Positions 17,171 through 25,639 of a stretch of DNA of 44,128 bases are shown here, piece after piece; the first letter of the stretch is position 1; each line of letters opens with the position of its first letter. The stretch comes from Rikenellaceae bacterium (GTDB taxonomy: Bacteria > Bacteroidota > Bacteroidia > Bacteroidales > Rikenellaceae). The stretch spans positions 7,695 through 51,822 of the forward strand of contig SUZL01000014.1 of NCBI GenBank assembly GCA_015059925.1, given 5' to 3'. The notes beneath the pieces are model-generated. The model was not told the origin of the DNA. It ran no database searches and was given only the letters and a program-made list of their open reading frames with translations. The position numbers and the translations under genes are program-made.

Positions 17171-17178
17171 CAAAGTTA
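17171..17178 (-). promoter_or_regulatory. -7 promoter box of the YbbR-coaE-folP operon
   Basis: TAACTTTG on the minus strand, wedged between the secDF terminator T-run and the ATG at 17163 (7 bp away). No -33 TTTG at normal spacing. Confidence 0.55.
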
Positions 17179-17187
17179 TAAAAAAAC

Positions 17188-17214
17188 AGGTTGCAACCGA
17201 TGATGTTGCAACCT
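17188..17214 (-). terminator. secDF terminator
   Basis: AGGTTGCAAC (17188-17197) pairs with GTTGCAACCT (17205-17214), 7-nt loop. On the minus strand a run of T follows (17186-17181). The hairpin ends 24 bp before the next start codon. Confidence 0.8.
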
Positions 17215-17242
17215 ATTTTTTCACTTATTCTCTCAAATAAGA

Positions 17243-20188
17243 CTACTTCTTCTCGCCGCGACGCAAAATGTCGTATGCGATAGGCGTTGCAACGAATACC
17301 GAAGAGTAGGTACCGATGATCACGCCCAAGAGCAGAGCGAAGATGAAACCGCGCAGGTTCTCACCACCGAGGATGAACATCGCGAGCAGGGTTACAATAG
17401 TCGTACCTGAAGTATTCATCGTACGCGACAGCGTCGAGCAGATAGCATTGTTGATGTTATCCTTCATCGCGCGCTTAGGATAGAGAGCGATGTACTCACG
17501 AATACGGTCGAAGATAACCACAGTATCGTTGATCGAGTAACCGATGATGGTCAGGATCGCAGCGATGAATGCCTGGTTAACCTCCAAGTTGAAAGGCATA
17601 ATGTGGTACAGCATCGAGAAGATACCGATTACGAGGAATGCGTTGTGAGCCAAAGCCAACGTAGCACCCGTTGCCCACTGCCAGTGCTTGAATCGGAGGG
17701 TAATGTAGAGACCGATAGCGATCAGCGAGAACAACACAGCGTAGAATGCGTTGAACACCATATCCTTAGCGATTGCGGGACCGATCTTCTCAGAAGAGAT
17801 GATACCATTAACATCCTCCTGCGTGCTGGTGAACTGATCCAGCGTGATGGGGTATGAGTAGAAGCCCTTCAACGCATTGTAGATCAAAGCATCAACCTCT
17901 GCAGTTGTCTCCTCTGAAGTATCGTCAAACTTGTACTGGGTGATGATACGCATCTGGTTCTCACCACCATACTGCTTAACCTCGAGTGAAGATCTGGTAG
18001 CATCGTCGCTAACCAGCGCCTGATCCAAAGCTACACGAATCTCCTCAGCCGATACATTCTGGTCGAAACGTACAACGTAGGTACGACCACCCGTAAAATC
18101 AACACCTGTGTTCAGACCAAGGATTGCCAATGACAGCACTGACAAAACAACCAACGAACCAGAGAGGATATATGACGACTTACGCTTTGAGATAAAGTCG
18201 AACTTCACGTTTGCCAACCAGTTCTCTGACCAAGAGCGAGAGAACGAGAGCTTGCCCCACTTCTCCAACACCTTCTCAAGCAACATACGAGTGATGAAGA
18301 TTGCGCAGAATACAGAGGTCAAGATACCGATTACGAGCGTAGTAGCGAAGCCCTGTACGGGACCGTTACCGAATACGAACAGCACGATACCGGTGATGAT
18401 GGTAGTCAGCTGACCGTCGATAATTGCCGAGTAAGCGTTCGAGAAACCATCCTTGATAGCCAGAGCCAAGCCCTTGCCACCGCGCAACTCCTCCTTGATA
18501 CGCTCGTAGATAATTACGTTAGCATCCACAGCCATACCCATCGTAAGCACGATACCTGCGATACCGGGCAGCGTCAATACCGAGCCGAACGATACCAGAA
18601 CACCCATCAAAAGGAAGATGTTAAGGATCAAGGCGATATCTGCCAACCAACCTGCGGTCTTGTAGAACAGACCCATATAGAGCAGTACCAAGCAGAATGC
18701 CAATACGAATGAGAACATACCTGCGTTGATAGACTCCTCACCGAGCGAGGGACCTACTACCGTATCCTGAATAATACGCGCGGGCGCGGGAACCTTACCA
18801 GACTTAAGCACGTTAGCCAAGTCCTGAGCCTCCTGAATGGTGAAGTTACCGGTGATCACTGAGCTACCACCCTCGATCTTATTCTGTACGTTGGGAGCTG
18901 AATATACATAGCCATCCAATACGATTGCGATAGGCTTGCCGATGTTCTGGCCCGTAAGCTGAGCCCACTGTGAAGCACCGTTCGAGTTCATCATCAGATT
19001 AACCTCGGCAGCCGAACCGTTCTGTGAGTAGTTCTCCTGAGCGGTTGCTACGGCGCTACCATCCATCGAAGGCTTGCCATCAACCGAACGCAAAGCGTAG
19101 AGGCAGATGCGGTTATCGAACATAGGCTCACCCTTGATACCCCACATCAGGTGAAGGTCGGCGGGGAAGAGGTTCTTAACTTCGGGACGCTCCAAGTATG
19201 CGTTGATGATAGGCTGATCGGCAGCTACTGCAGTACCTACGATGCTACCACCTGCGTATGCGGGATCCAAAAGCGCGAACAAGGGGTTTGACTCGCGGGT
19301 GTAACCCGAGATTGACTGCTCGGTCGTAGAGGCTACCTCCGATGCCAAGTCGCCACCCTCCTCAGTCTGAGCTACCTCAGCGGGAGTCTCGCCAGCGTTC
19401 ACCTGCTTAATCAAGGCGTCAGCCTCAACCAACATAGGCAGAACCTCCGCAGCGTCATACGTTACCCAGAACTCCAGCGATGCAGAACCCTGCAGAAGCT
19501 TACGCACACGCTCAGGCTCCTTAACACCCGGCAACTCAACCATAATACGGTTTGAGTTGGGCATACGCTGAATGTTGGGCTGTGTTACGCCGAAGTGGTC
19601 GATACGGCTACGCAAGATGTTGAACGAAGCAGCGATAGCAGCGTCGGTCTCATCGCGCAAAACGCGAACAACCTCGTCGTTGGTCGAGTTAGGAGTAATA
19701 TCCTTGCGGTCGGGGCTAACGAAGATAGCGGCCAGAGGAGCGCCATTCGAGGTCTGCTCGTAAGCCTCGGCGAACTCGCCGATGTAGTCGTTAGTACCAG
19801 CCTTCAGAGCTGCATTAGCCTGCTCGAGAGCTGCCACGAAAGCGGGGTCGTTCTGGCTCTCGCCAGCCAGAGACTTAACCAAGTCCTGAACCTCGATTTC
19901 GAGCATTACGTTCATACCACCCTTAAGGTCAAGACCGAGGTTTACCTCCTTCTCCTTAGCCTCTTTGTAGGTGAAGTCCTTAAGACCCAGCAAGCTGAAT
20001 ACGGGCTTGTTCTGAATCGAATCCAAATAATAAGCCTCCATAGAAGCCTGCTCCGCCTGGTCGAATGAAGCAGCATACTCTGCGGCATCCTTCTCGACGT
20101 TTCTCGTCACGAACGAGAATGAGAGCTGATAAATGCATCCAATCACTAAAAGGATTGTAAACAATTTAAGTGCGCCTTTACTTTGCAT
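17243..20188 (-). CDS. secDF: Fused protein translocase SecDF
   Basis: A 981-residue fusion of SecD and SecF, usual in Bacteroidetes. The SecD half has KEVNLGLDLKGGMNVMLE after the first helix, the large periplasmic P1 domain, and helix motif MAVDANVIIYERIKEE. The SecF half begins with a second membrane segment, GLNTGVDFTGGRTYVVRF, and carries SINDTVVIFDRIREY. It uses the proton gradient to help SecYEG export proteins. A roughly 65-residue Glu/Thr/Ala-rich stretch within the SecD periplasmic domain (near 250-320) is a likely lineage insert. Own promoter upstream, terminator downstream. Confidence 0.96.
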   Translation of the reverse strand: MQSKGALKLFTILLVIGCIYQLSFSFVTRNVEKDAAEYAASFDQAEQASMEAYYLDSIQNKPVFSLLGLKDFTYKEAKEKEVNLGLDLKGGMNVMLEIEVQDLVKSLAGESQNDPAFVAALEQANAALKAGTNDYIGEFAEAYEQTSNGAPLAAIFVSPDRKDITPNSTNDEVVRVLRDETDAAIAASFNILRSRIDHFGVTQPNIQRMPNSNRIMVELPGVKEPERVRKLLQGSASLEFWVTYDAAEVLPMLVEADALIKQVNAGETPAEVAQTEEGGDLASEVASTTEQSISGYTRESNPLFALLDPAYAGGSIVGTAVAADQPIINAYLERPEVKNLFPADLHLMWGIKGEPMFDNRICLYALRSVDGKPSMDGSAVATAQENYSQNGSAAEVNLMMNSNGASQWAQLTGQNIGKPIAIVLDGYVYSAPNVQNKIEGGSSVITGNFTIQEAQDLANVLKSGKVPAPARIIQDTVVGPSLGEESINAGMFSFVLAFCLVLLYMGLFYKTAGWLADIALILNIFLLMGVLVSFGSVLTLPGIAGIVLTMGMAVDANVIIYERIKEELRGGKGLALAIKDGFSNAYSAIIDGQLTTIITGIVLFVFGNGPVQGFATTLVIGILTSVFCAIFITRMLLEKVLEKWGKLSFSRSWSENWLANVKFDFISKRKSSYILSGSLVVLSVLSLAILGLNTGVDFTGGRTYVVRFDQNVSAEEIRVALDQALVSDDATRSSLEVKQYGGENQMRIITQYKFDDTSEETTAEVDALIYNALKGFYSYPITLDQFTSTQEDVNGIISSEKIGPAIAKDMVFNAFYAVLFSLIAIGLYITLRFKHWQWATGATLALAHNAFLVIGIFSMLYHIMPFNLEVNQAFIAAILTIIGYSINDTVVIFDRIREYIALYPKRAMKDNINNAICSTLSRTMNTSGTTIVTLLAMFILGGENLRGFIFALLLGVIIGTYSSVFVATPIAYDILRRGEKK

Positions 20189-20270
20189 TGTTGTTAAAAA
20201 TTTTTGTTTATATTTCTAATTATCACGTATTTATCACGCATCATCGGAAACAATCCGACTTTCAATCTCG

Positions 20271-20278
20271 CAAAGATA
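20271..20278 (-). promoter_or_regulatory. -7 promoter box of secDF
   Basis: TATCTTTG on the minus strand directly follows the T-run of the terminator at 20285-20328. The -33 position (20 bp spacing, TTCG) would fall inside that hairpin. The 5' leader would be about 75-80 nt. Confidence 0.55.
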
Positions 20279-20284
20279 AGCAAA

Positions 20285-20328
20285 AAAAGTCTGAAAATCG
20301 AAACTTTACGCCCGATTTTCAGACTTTT
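20285..20328 (-). terminator. Long-stem terminator upstream of secDF
   Basis: AAAAGTCTGAAAATCG (20285-20300) pairs perfectly over 16 bp with CGATTTTCAGACTTTT (20313-20328); 12-nt loop. It has a T-run on the minus strand and ends the hydrolase gene at 20405-21481. The rest of the 20189-20404 gap holds the secDF promoter and leader. Confidence 0.8.
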
Positions 20329-20404
20329 CTACAAATATATCGTCATTTTATCGCCCACTCGCTCCATCACTCCGTCCGATGGGCGACAACGACCTCTGAT
20401 TTCG

Positions 20405-21481
20405 CTACTTTAGCGCCGCCAACAGATGCTCCCACACCAAGTTGATCTCGCCCTGCATATCGCCGATGTTTGCCGTCATCGCAATCACCACATTCTGCTC
20501 TGGCATCACGATGATATACTGTCCATTAGCTCCGTCTGCACGCACCGCTCCGTGACGGCAACGCCACATCTGGTAGCCATAGCCCTGCAACCAGTCGCTA
20601 TCCTCGGCCTTGAATGTAATCTGCTCGGGGCGCATACCCGCAGGACGCGAGTCGATGTGCGCCTTTGTCATCTCGTCAATCCACTCAGCGGGAACGATCT
20701 GCTTGCCGTTCCACTCGCCTCGGCGCAGAATCAGCTGTCCCATCTTTGCCAAGTCCTCGGTCTTGAGATAAAGGCCCCAGCCGCCTGTGTTGATCCCCTG
20801 CGGACTCTCTTGCCACGTTGCACCCTCGATAGCCAAAGGCTCGAAGAGACGAGGTGTCAGGTAGTCAATCACCTTCTCGCCCGTAACCTTCTGAACGATA
20901 GCCGACAACATATACGTTCCCATACTGTTGTACCAGAAATATGTTCCCGGCTCGTGCTCGAACGGATGTGCCAAAAATGCCTCCACCCAATCCGTTCCCT
21001 CGGCCAATCTGCGGAAGCTCGGCTCGGTGTCGTGTCCGCCCGACATTGTGAGCAGATGACGCACCTCCACTTTTTTAAGGTTATCGCTCACCTCGGCGGG
21101 TAACTTATCGGGGAAAAGATCCACCACCTTGTCCGACAGAGAGAGCTTCCCCTCGGCAATGGCCAAACCTACGGCCGTCGAGGTGAAGGTCTTACTTACC
21201 GAGTTCAGGATGTGCAACTTATCGGGCGCACCCTCGCCCATCCAATGCTCCTTCACTACCTTGCCATCCTTCACAATCATAATACTGTGCAGATCCTGCC
21301 CGGCAGCCTCCACCGCCGCAAGATACTCTCCGAATGCCTTGTCAAGCTCCGTCGTAGCCTTCGCACGCGGCAGCGCTCCCTCATCTGTCATATCCACAGC
21401 GGGCGCACACTGCACCAGACACACCATCGCCCCCGCGAGGCACAACGCGAGACCGAAAAACTTTCTAATACTCCGTCTCAT
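20405..21481 (-). CDS. Serine hydrolase lipoprotein, beta-lactamase class C family
   Basis: A 358-residue protein with a lipoprotein signal peptide (lipobox LVQC, Cys25). The catalytic Ser-x-x-Lys is SVSK at 94-97, the YxN-like site is YNS within FWYNSMGTYML, and later blocks (GWGLYLKTEDLAKMGQL, GYGYQMWR) fit the family. The ATG at 21481 is chosen because a consensus promoter at 21509-21540 overlaps the longer frame's start. Many such proteins are esterases or peptidases, so the name does not mean antibiotic resistance. It is a single-gene unit. Confidence 0.85.
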   Translation of the reverse strand: MRRSIRKFFGLALCLAGAMVCLVQCAPAVDMTDEGALPRAKATTELDKAFGEYLAAVEAAGQDLHSIMIVKDGKVVKEHWMGEGAPDKLHILNSVSKTFTSTAVGLAIAEGKLSLSDKVVDLFPDKLPAEVSDNLKKVEVRHLLTMSGGHDTEPSFRRLAEGTDWVEAFLAHPFEHEPGTYFWYNSMGTYMLSAIVQKVTGEKVIDYLTPRLFEPLAIEGATWQESPQGINTGGWGLYLKTEDLAKMGQLILRRGEWNGKQIVPAEWIDEMTKAHIDSRPAGMRPEQITFKAEDSDWLQGYGYQMWRCRHGAVRADGANGQYIIVMPEQNVVIAMTANIGDMQGEINLVWEHLLAALK

Positions 21482-21508
21482 AATCTTCTCATTTTGGGTT
21501 AATCTACA

Positions 21509-21540
21509 CAAAGCTAATCATTTGTTGCGAGAAGAGCAAA
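21509..21540 (-). promoter_or_regulatory. Consensus promoter of the serine hydrolase gene
   Basis: On the minus strand TTTG (21540-21537), 20-bp spacer, then TAGCTTTG (21516-21509): full match to the Bacteroidetes consensus. It fixes the start at 21481 with a leader of about 20 nt. Confidence 0.75.
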
Positions 21541-21577
21541 TCCCTCAGCACAAAACACTTCACCCCAACACAAAAAA

Positions 21578-21601
21578 GCGGTTGCCCCGTGGGACAACCG
21601 C
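21578..21601 (-). terminator. dnaK terminator
   Basis: GCGGTTG (21578-21584) pairs with CAACCGC (21595-21601), extended by an inner CCC/GGG after one mismatch. A T-run follows on the minus strand. It lies about 150 bp after the dnaK stop, so dnaK mRNA has a long 3' UTR. Confidence 0.8.
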
Positions 21602-21657
21602 ACTATTTATTGCGATTACAAGAAAGCATATAACAAGAGGGATTTTTAGGCTTGCGA

Positions 21658-21705
21658 TGTTAGAAAACCGCAGCATACTATGCGTATGTGAGGACTTTTC
21701 TAACA
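21658..21705 (-). repeat. Imperfect hairpin in the dnaK 3' UTR
   Basis: TGTTAGAAAA (21658-21667) and TTTTCTAACA (21696-21705) form a perfect outer stem; CATAC/GTATG forms an inner stem with a 5-nt loop. There is no T-run, so it is not a standard terminator. It could be an interspersed palindromic repeat or an mRNA-stabilising element. Confidence 0.6.
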
Positions 21706-21750
21706 AGCATAACGCAGAAATCACCTTGTTAGATGTTTTCGATATTAGCG

Positions 21751-23667
21751 CTATTTTACCTCCTCAAACTCAACATCCTCAGGCTGCTGCTGCTGCGCAC
21801 CACCCTGCTGCGAAGCACCCGCACCGGCATTACCCTGTGCGCCGCCCTGAGCCTGCTGCTCAGCCTGCTGTGCTGCGTAGAGATCCTGCGAAGCTGCCTG
21901 CCAAGCGGCGTTGAGCTCGTTGATCGCGGTGTCGATAGCCGCCACATCCTGCGACTTGTGAGCCTCCTTCAGCTTTGCGAGTGCGCCCTCGATTGCTGAC
22001 TTCTTGTCAGCGGGAATCTTGTCTCCATACTCCTTGAGCTGCTTCTCCGTTGCGAAGATGTTCGAGTCGGCCGCATTAACCTTATCCACGCGCTCCTTCT
22101 CAGCCTTATCCTTCTCCTCGTTGGCCTTAGCCTCGTCGCGCATACGCTGAATCTCCTGCTCGGTAAGACCTGACGAAGCCTCGATGCGGATCTTCTGCTC
22201 CTTGCCCGTACCCTTATCCTTTGCCGATACGTTCAGGATACCGTTCGCATCAATATCGAACGTAACCTCGATCTGCGGAACGCCACGGGGAGCTGCGGGA
22301 ATACCATCCAAGTGGAAGCGACCAATCGACTTGTTGTCGCGTGCCATAGGACGCTCGCCCTGACATACGTTGATCTCTACCGAGGGCTGGTTGTCGGCAG
22401 CCGTCGAGAATACCTCGCTCTTGCGCGTGGGGATCGTGGTGTTGGCCTCGATGAGCTTTGTGAACACACCACCCAGCGTCTCGATACCGAGCGACAGCGG
22501 CGTTACATCCAACAGAAGCACATCCTTAACCTCACCGGTCAATACACCACCCTGAATAGCAGCACCGATAGCCACCACCTCGTCGGGATTTACCGACTTG
22601 TTGGGAGCCTTGCCGAAGAACTTCTCCACGATCTGCTGAATAGCGGGAATACGGGTCGAACCACCCACGAGGATCACCTCGTCAATATCGCTTGCCTGCA
22701 AGCCTGCATCACGCAACGCGATGCGACAAGGCTCGATGGTCTTCTGAATGAGGTGGTCGCTCAACTGCTCAAACTTAGCGCGAGTCAAAGACATCACCAA
22801 GTGCTGGGGAATACCGTTCACGGGCATAATGTAGGGCAGGTTGATCTCCGTGGTAGTGGTCGAAGAGAGCTCGATCTTTGCCTTCTCGGCAGCCTCCTTC
22901 AGACGCTGCAACGCCATAGGATCCTGACGCAGGTCGATGCCGTGCTCAGCCTTGAACGCCTCAGCCATATAGTCGATCAGAACGTGGTCGAAGTCATCAC
23001 CACCGAGGTGCGTATCACCGTTGGTCGATTTAACCTCAAATACGCCGTCACCCAACTCCAGAATTGAGATATCGAACGTACCACCACCGAGGTCATACAC
23101 AGCAACCTTCATATCTGCATCCTTCTTGTCCAGACCGTAAGCCAGCGCCGCAGCCGTAGGCTCGTTGATGATACGGCGCACCTTCAGGCCGGCAATCTCA
23201 CCAGCCTCCTTCGTTGCCTGACGCTGTGAGTCAGAGAAGTATGCGGGCACGGTGATCACAGCCTCCGAAACCTCCTGACCGAGGTAATCCTCCGCCGTCT
23301 TCTTCATCTTCTGCAGGATGATAGCCGAGATCTCCTGCGGAGTGTACTGACGGCCGTCAATATCCACACGAGGCGTGTTGTTGTCGCCACGCACGATGCT
23401 ATAAGGAGCGCGTGCAATGTCGTTACCCACCTTATCGTACTTCTCACCCATAAAACGCTTGATCGAGAATACCGTGCGCTTGGGGTTGGTAATAGCCTGA
23501 CGCTTTGCGGGATCACCCACCTTACGCTCGCCGCCGTCCGTAAAGGCTACGATTGAAGGTGTGGTGCGATGACCCTCGGCGTTAGGAATAACCACGGGCT
23601 CGTTACCCTCCATTACAGATACACAAGAGTTTGTCGTACCCAAATCAATACCAATAATCTTTCCCAT
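21751..23667 (-). CDS. dnaK: Chaperone DnaK (Hsp70)
   Basis: A 638-residue Hsp70 with GIDLGTTNS at the start, the [14 protein letters not shown] phosphate segment, the [11 protein letters not shown] adenosine segment, the linker [15 protein letters not shown], a substrate-binding domain, a helical lid and a Gln/Gly-rich tail ending EDVEFEEVK. It is an ATP-driven folding chaperone. dnaJ and grpE are not adjacent. No TAnnTTTG box is visible upstream; instead there is an unusual 426-bp region with TTTGGCA repeats, which suggests special control. Confidence 0.97.
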   Translation of the reverse strand: MGKIIGIDLGTTNSCVSVMEGNEPVVIPNAEGHRTTPSIVAFTDGGERKVGDPAKRQAITNPKRTVFSIKRFMGEKYDKVGNDIARAPYSIVRGDNNTPRVDIDGRQYTPQEISAIILQKMKKTAEDYLGQEVSEAVITVPAYFSDSQRQATKEAGEIAGLKVRRIINEPTAAALAYGLDKKDADMKVAVYDLGGGTFDISILELGDGVFEVKSTNGDTHLGGDDFDHVLIDYMAEAFKAEHGIDLRQDPMALQRLKEAAEKAKIELSSTTTTEINLPYIMPVNGIPQHLVMSLTRAKFEQLSDHLIQKTIEPCRIALRDAGLQASDIDEVILVGGSTRIPAIQQIVEKFFGKAPNKSVNPDEVVAIGAAIQGGVLTGEVKDVLLLDVTPLSLGIETLGGVFTKLIEANTTIPTRKSEVFSTAADNQPSVEINVCQGERPMARDNKSIGRFHLDGIPAAPRGVPQIEVTFDIDANGILNVSAKDKGTGKEQKIRIEASSGLTEQEIQRMRDEAKANEEKDKAEKERVDKVNAADSNIFATEKQLKEYGDKIPADKKSAIEGALAKLKEAHKSQDVAAIDTAINELNAAWQAASQDLYAAQQAEQQAQGGAQGNAGAGASQQGGAQQQQPEDVEFEEVK

Positions 23668-23937
23668 AATCTTTAGTTTTTTATTTGTTATTATCTATTA
23701 TTTTCTTTTTTGCTTGCCGCTTTATTCGTTTGTCTTCCTCTTTTTGCCAGCCTTTTCGCTCGCTACTTTATTCGCTTGCCGCTTTTCGTTTGCCAGCCGC
23801 CTTTTTGCTCGCCGCCCCAAACTTTTCGCCGCGGCTATCTTCTTCGTGCCAACCCTTTCGGCCGACGCTATATTTATTAACAAACGCTATACCAAACAAA
23901 AAATATGACGAAAAACCCCAATTATGGCGTAAAATAG

Positions 23938-24014
23938 TGCCAAAGCGCCCCCAACTCTGCCAAAAAGTCTGCCAAATGGCAGATTGCACAGCGTGCCAAA
24001 CGCCTCATTTGGCA
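23938..24014. promoter_or_regulatory. Cluster of TGCCAAA/TTTGGCA half-sites upstream of dnaK
   Basis: TGCCAAA occurs at 23938, 23958, 23970 and 23994, and its reverse TTTGGCA at 24008. The last two form a perfect inverted repeat GTGCCAAA-N7-TTTGGCAC; the third is part of the near-palindrome CTGCCAAATGGCAG. Four copies face dnaK. The clustering suggests a multi-site operator; the regulator is unknown. Confidence 0.5.
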
Positions 24015-24042
24015 CCCTTCTCGCCCACTCGCACAAAAAAAC

Positions 24043-24072
24043 AAGGTTGCCCGACCTTAGCCAAACAACCTT
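24043..24072 (-). terminator. Terminator after the distal plug-domain gene
   Basis: AAGGTTG (24043-24049) and CAACCTT (24066-24072) with a 16-nt loop, followed on the minus strand by a run of T. The stop codon of the gene at 24094 is just upstream. Confidence 0.65.
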
Positions 24073-24093
24073 TTCCATCTTCAGTATAATATT

Positions 24094-24768
24094 TTATTTA
24101 CTTGCTCCCTTCAGCGTGATCAAAATTACGCCATTAGCACCTCTAATGCCATACATCGAGCCATCGCGATCCAACGACACCGACTCCACCTCGTTGATAC
24201 TCACCGTCGAGAGTGTCGTCGTCTCCATTCCATCGACCAGAATCAACGGACGTGTCGATGCGTTGAGCGAAGTCGAGCCTCTGAGCGAGAGCTCTCCATT
24301 GATAAGCTGCAAACCGGGCATCACACCGAGCAACGCCTCCTGCAGATCCATCTGACCGAGGCTGCGCAACTCATCGCCCGAGATCACATCCGAACGCTGC
24401 GTCAATTCGCGACGCTTAACGTAGCCGTAACCCGTATCAATCAACTCCTGCGACTCCTCCACATCCGACACCGAGCCAGCTACCAGAATCACTCGCATAC
24501 TACGACGGCCATTTACGGGAATCTCAAACTCAATCTTCTTATACGAAAACTGCAACACCGCATCAGCAGGCACATTCGTCAATCCGAAACGTCCCTGATT
24601 ATCCGACAACGCGTGTGCGCGAGCACCCTTGACCTTCACCTTGAATCGTGAAACGCCCTTGCCCGCCTCATTAATAATCAATCCGTTGAATGGAATGTCG
24701 CCCTCCTTCTGTGCGAAGGCCACAACGCCAGCCAACAACATCACCACAAGCAATAATAATTTTTTCAT
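24094..24768 (-). CDS. Secreted carboxypeptidase-regulatory-like plus TonB plug protein (no barrel)
   Basis: A 224-residue protein starting at the ATG at 24768 (MKKLLLLVV signal peptide, cleavage near AFA-Q). A CarboxypepD_reg-like beta-sandwich (GLIINEAGKG to LTNVPADAVL) is followed by a TonB-receptor plug domain (LQEALLGVMPGL, LRGSTSLNAS, ILVDGMET, INEVESVSLDRDGSMYGIRGANGVILITLK). The sequence stops where a TonB-dependent receptor would begin its barrel. It is a paralogue of the gene 97 bp upstream, probably in the same operon. Role unknown: it may bind a ligand or partner in the periplasm. Confidence 0.8.
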   Translation of the reverse strand: MKKLLLLVVMLLAGVVAFAQKEGDIPFNGLIINEAGKGVSRFKVKVKGARAHALSDNQGRFGLTNVPADAVLQFSYKKIEFEIPVNGRRSMRVILVAGSVSDVEESQELIDTGYGYVKRRELTQRSDVISGDELRSLGQMDLQEALLGVMPGLQLINGELSLRGSTSLNASTRPLILVDGMETTTLSTVSINEVESVSLDRDGSMYGIRGANGVILITLKGASK

Positions 24769-24864
24769 CTCTCTCATACAATCTCGCACCGAGCCACGGC
24801 CCGATGCTGGGTTAAACACTTCTTCACGACGTGCATCCCTTCGGCGGCACACTCCGCCCGAGGC

Positions 24865-25545
24865 CTACAACGATCTTAACTTCACATCAATCGCGCCCGC
24901 GAAACCGCGCAAGCCGAATACGCTGGCACCATCCTTATACACCGTAACCGACTCCACCTCGTGAATATTGACGTGCGAGAAATCCAACACGCGCGATCCA
25001 TCGACCAGCAGCAACGTCTTGGGCTCGGCATTAACCGAGTAGAATCCCCTGAGTTGCAACTCGCCATTCACCTTCACAAGTCCCGACACGCGACTTAGGA
25101 GCGCCTTCTCGAAATCGGTATGGTTGCTGCGACGCAACTCCTCTCCCGTAATCACGCCCGAGCCCAAGCTCTGCTCGCGCTTTCTTATGTAGTTAAAGCC
25201 CGCATCGGTCAAAGTCTGCGACTCCTGTGCCTCTACCACTACTCCATTCTCGATCACAATATGTAGGCTGCTTCGGCCCGCAACGGGAACCTTCAAATCC
25301 TTGATTCCCTTTCCCGCAAGGTTCAGCACCACGCCATCGGGCAGGTTCGTCAATCCGAAACGTCCCTGCTTGTCGGTCGATGTGCGCTTCGTGCTACCCG
25401 CGATTGTGATCTTCACCTTTGCTATACCCTTCCCCGATTCATCAACAATCAGCCCGTTGAAGGGGGTATCCACCAGCTGCTGCGCCGAGGCACCCACCAC
25501 CGAGAAGAACATCAGCAACAGAATGTTAATCAACCTTCTCATCAC
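24865..25545 (-). CDS. Secreted plug-only TonB-like protein, paralogue of the next gene
   Basis: A 226-residue protein (start at 25545, or the next codon at 25542) with signal peptide MRRLINILLLMFF...ASAQ. It has the same order as its neighbour: regulatory-like beta-sandwich (DTPFNGLIVDESGKG, KQGRFGLTNLPDG) then plug (FEKALLSRVSGL, LRGFYSVNAE, LLLVDGSRVLDFSHVNIHEVESVTVYKDGASVFGLRG). No beta-barrel follows. The two paralogues agree across the full length with many substitutions, so the duplication is old. It lies behind the HTH gene's terminator and presumably has its own promoter, which I could not place. Confidence 0.8.
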   Translation of the reverse strand: MMRRLINILLLMFFSVVGASAQQLVDTPFNGLIVDESGKGIAKVKITIAGSTKRTSTDKQGRFGLTNLPDGVVLNLAGKGIKDLKVPVAGRSSLHIVIENGVVVEAQESQTLTDAGFNYIRKREQSLGSGVITGEELRRSNHTDFEKALLSRVSGLVKVNGELQLRGFYSVNAEPKTLLLVDGSRVLDFSHVNIHEVESVTVYKDGASVFGLRGFAGAIDVKLRSL

Positions 25546-25570
25546 ACAAAATCGCGTTTAGATACAAAAA

Positions 25571-25607
25571 TGCATCGGAATTCGACTCTTGAGCCGACTC
25601 CGATGCA
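25571..25607 (-). terminator. Terminator of the small HTH gene
   Basis: TGCATCGGA (25571-25579) pairs with TCCGATGCA (25599-25607); five T follow on the minus strand (25570-25566). The hairpin ends 25 bp before the next start codon at 25545. Confidence 0.75.
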
Positions 25608-25639
25608 AGTCACTAAACAATAATAATTAAAGTTTCTCT

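Larger units (their letters stand above)
23668..24093. other. dnaK upstream region: A-rich leader, degenerate repeats, TTTGGCA cluster
   Basis: No convincing gene in 426 bp. From dnaK outward it holds an A-rich leader, a degenerate repeat block (about 23700-23830, with AAGCGGCAAGC-type units), the TTTGGCA cluster (23938-24014) and the terminator of the plug gene. One 53-codon minus-strand frame (23722-23883) would encode a strongly basic Lys/Arg/Ala-rich peptide but has only a TTG start. No CIRCE element was seen. Confidence 0.6.

Noticed and set aside
20405..21481. Antibiotic-resistance beta-lactamase
   Set aside because: Only the general class C hydrolase family is supported; the YxN site differs and there is no regulator or mobile context.
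23768..23989. 73-codon minus-strand frame upstream of dnaK
   Set aside because: Overlaps the repeat cluster and has no family resemblance; the other frame at 23722-23883 is the more interesting one.
23938..24014. Sigma-54 promoter reading of the TTTGGCA repeats
   Set aside because: TTGGCAC looks like a -24 element, but no GG-N10-GC spacing with a matching -12 TTGC was found.
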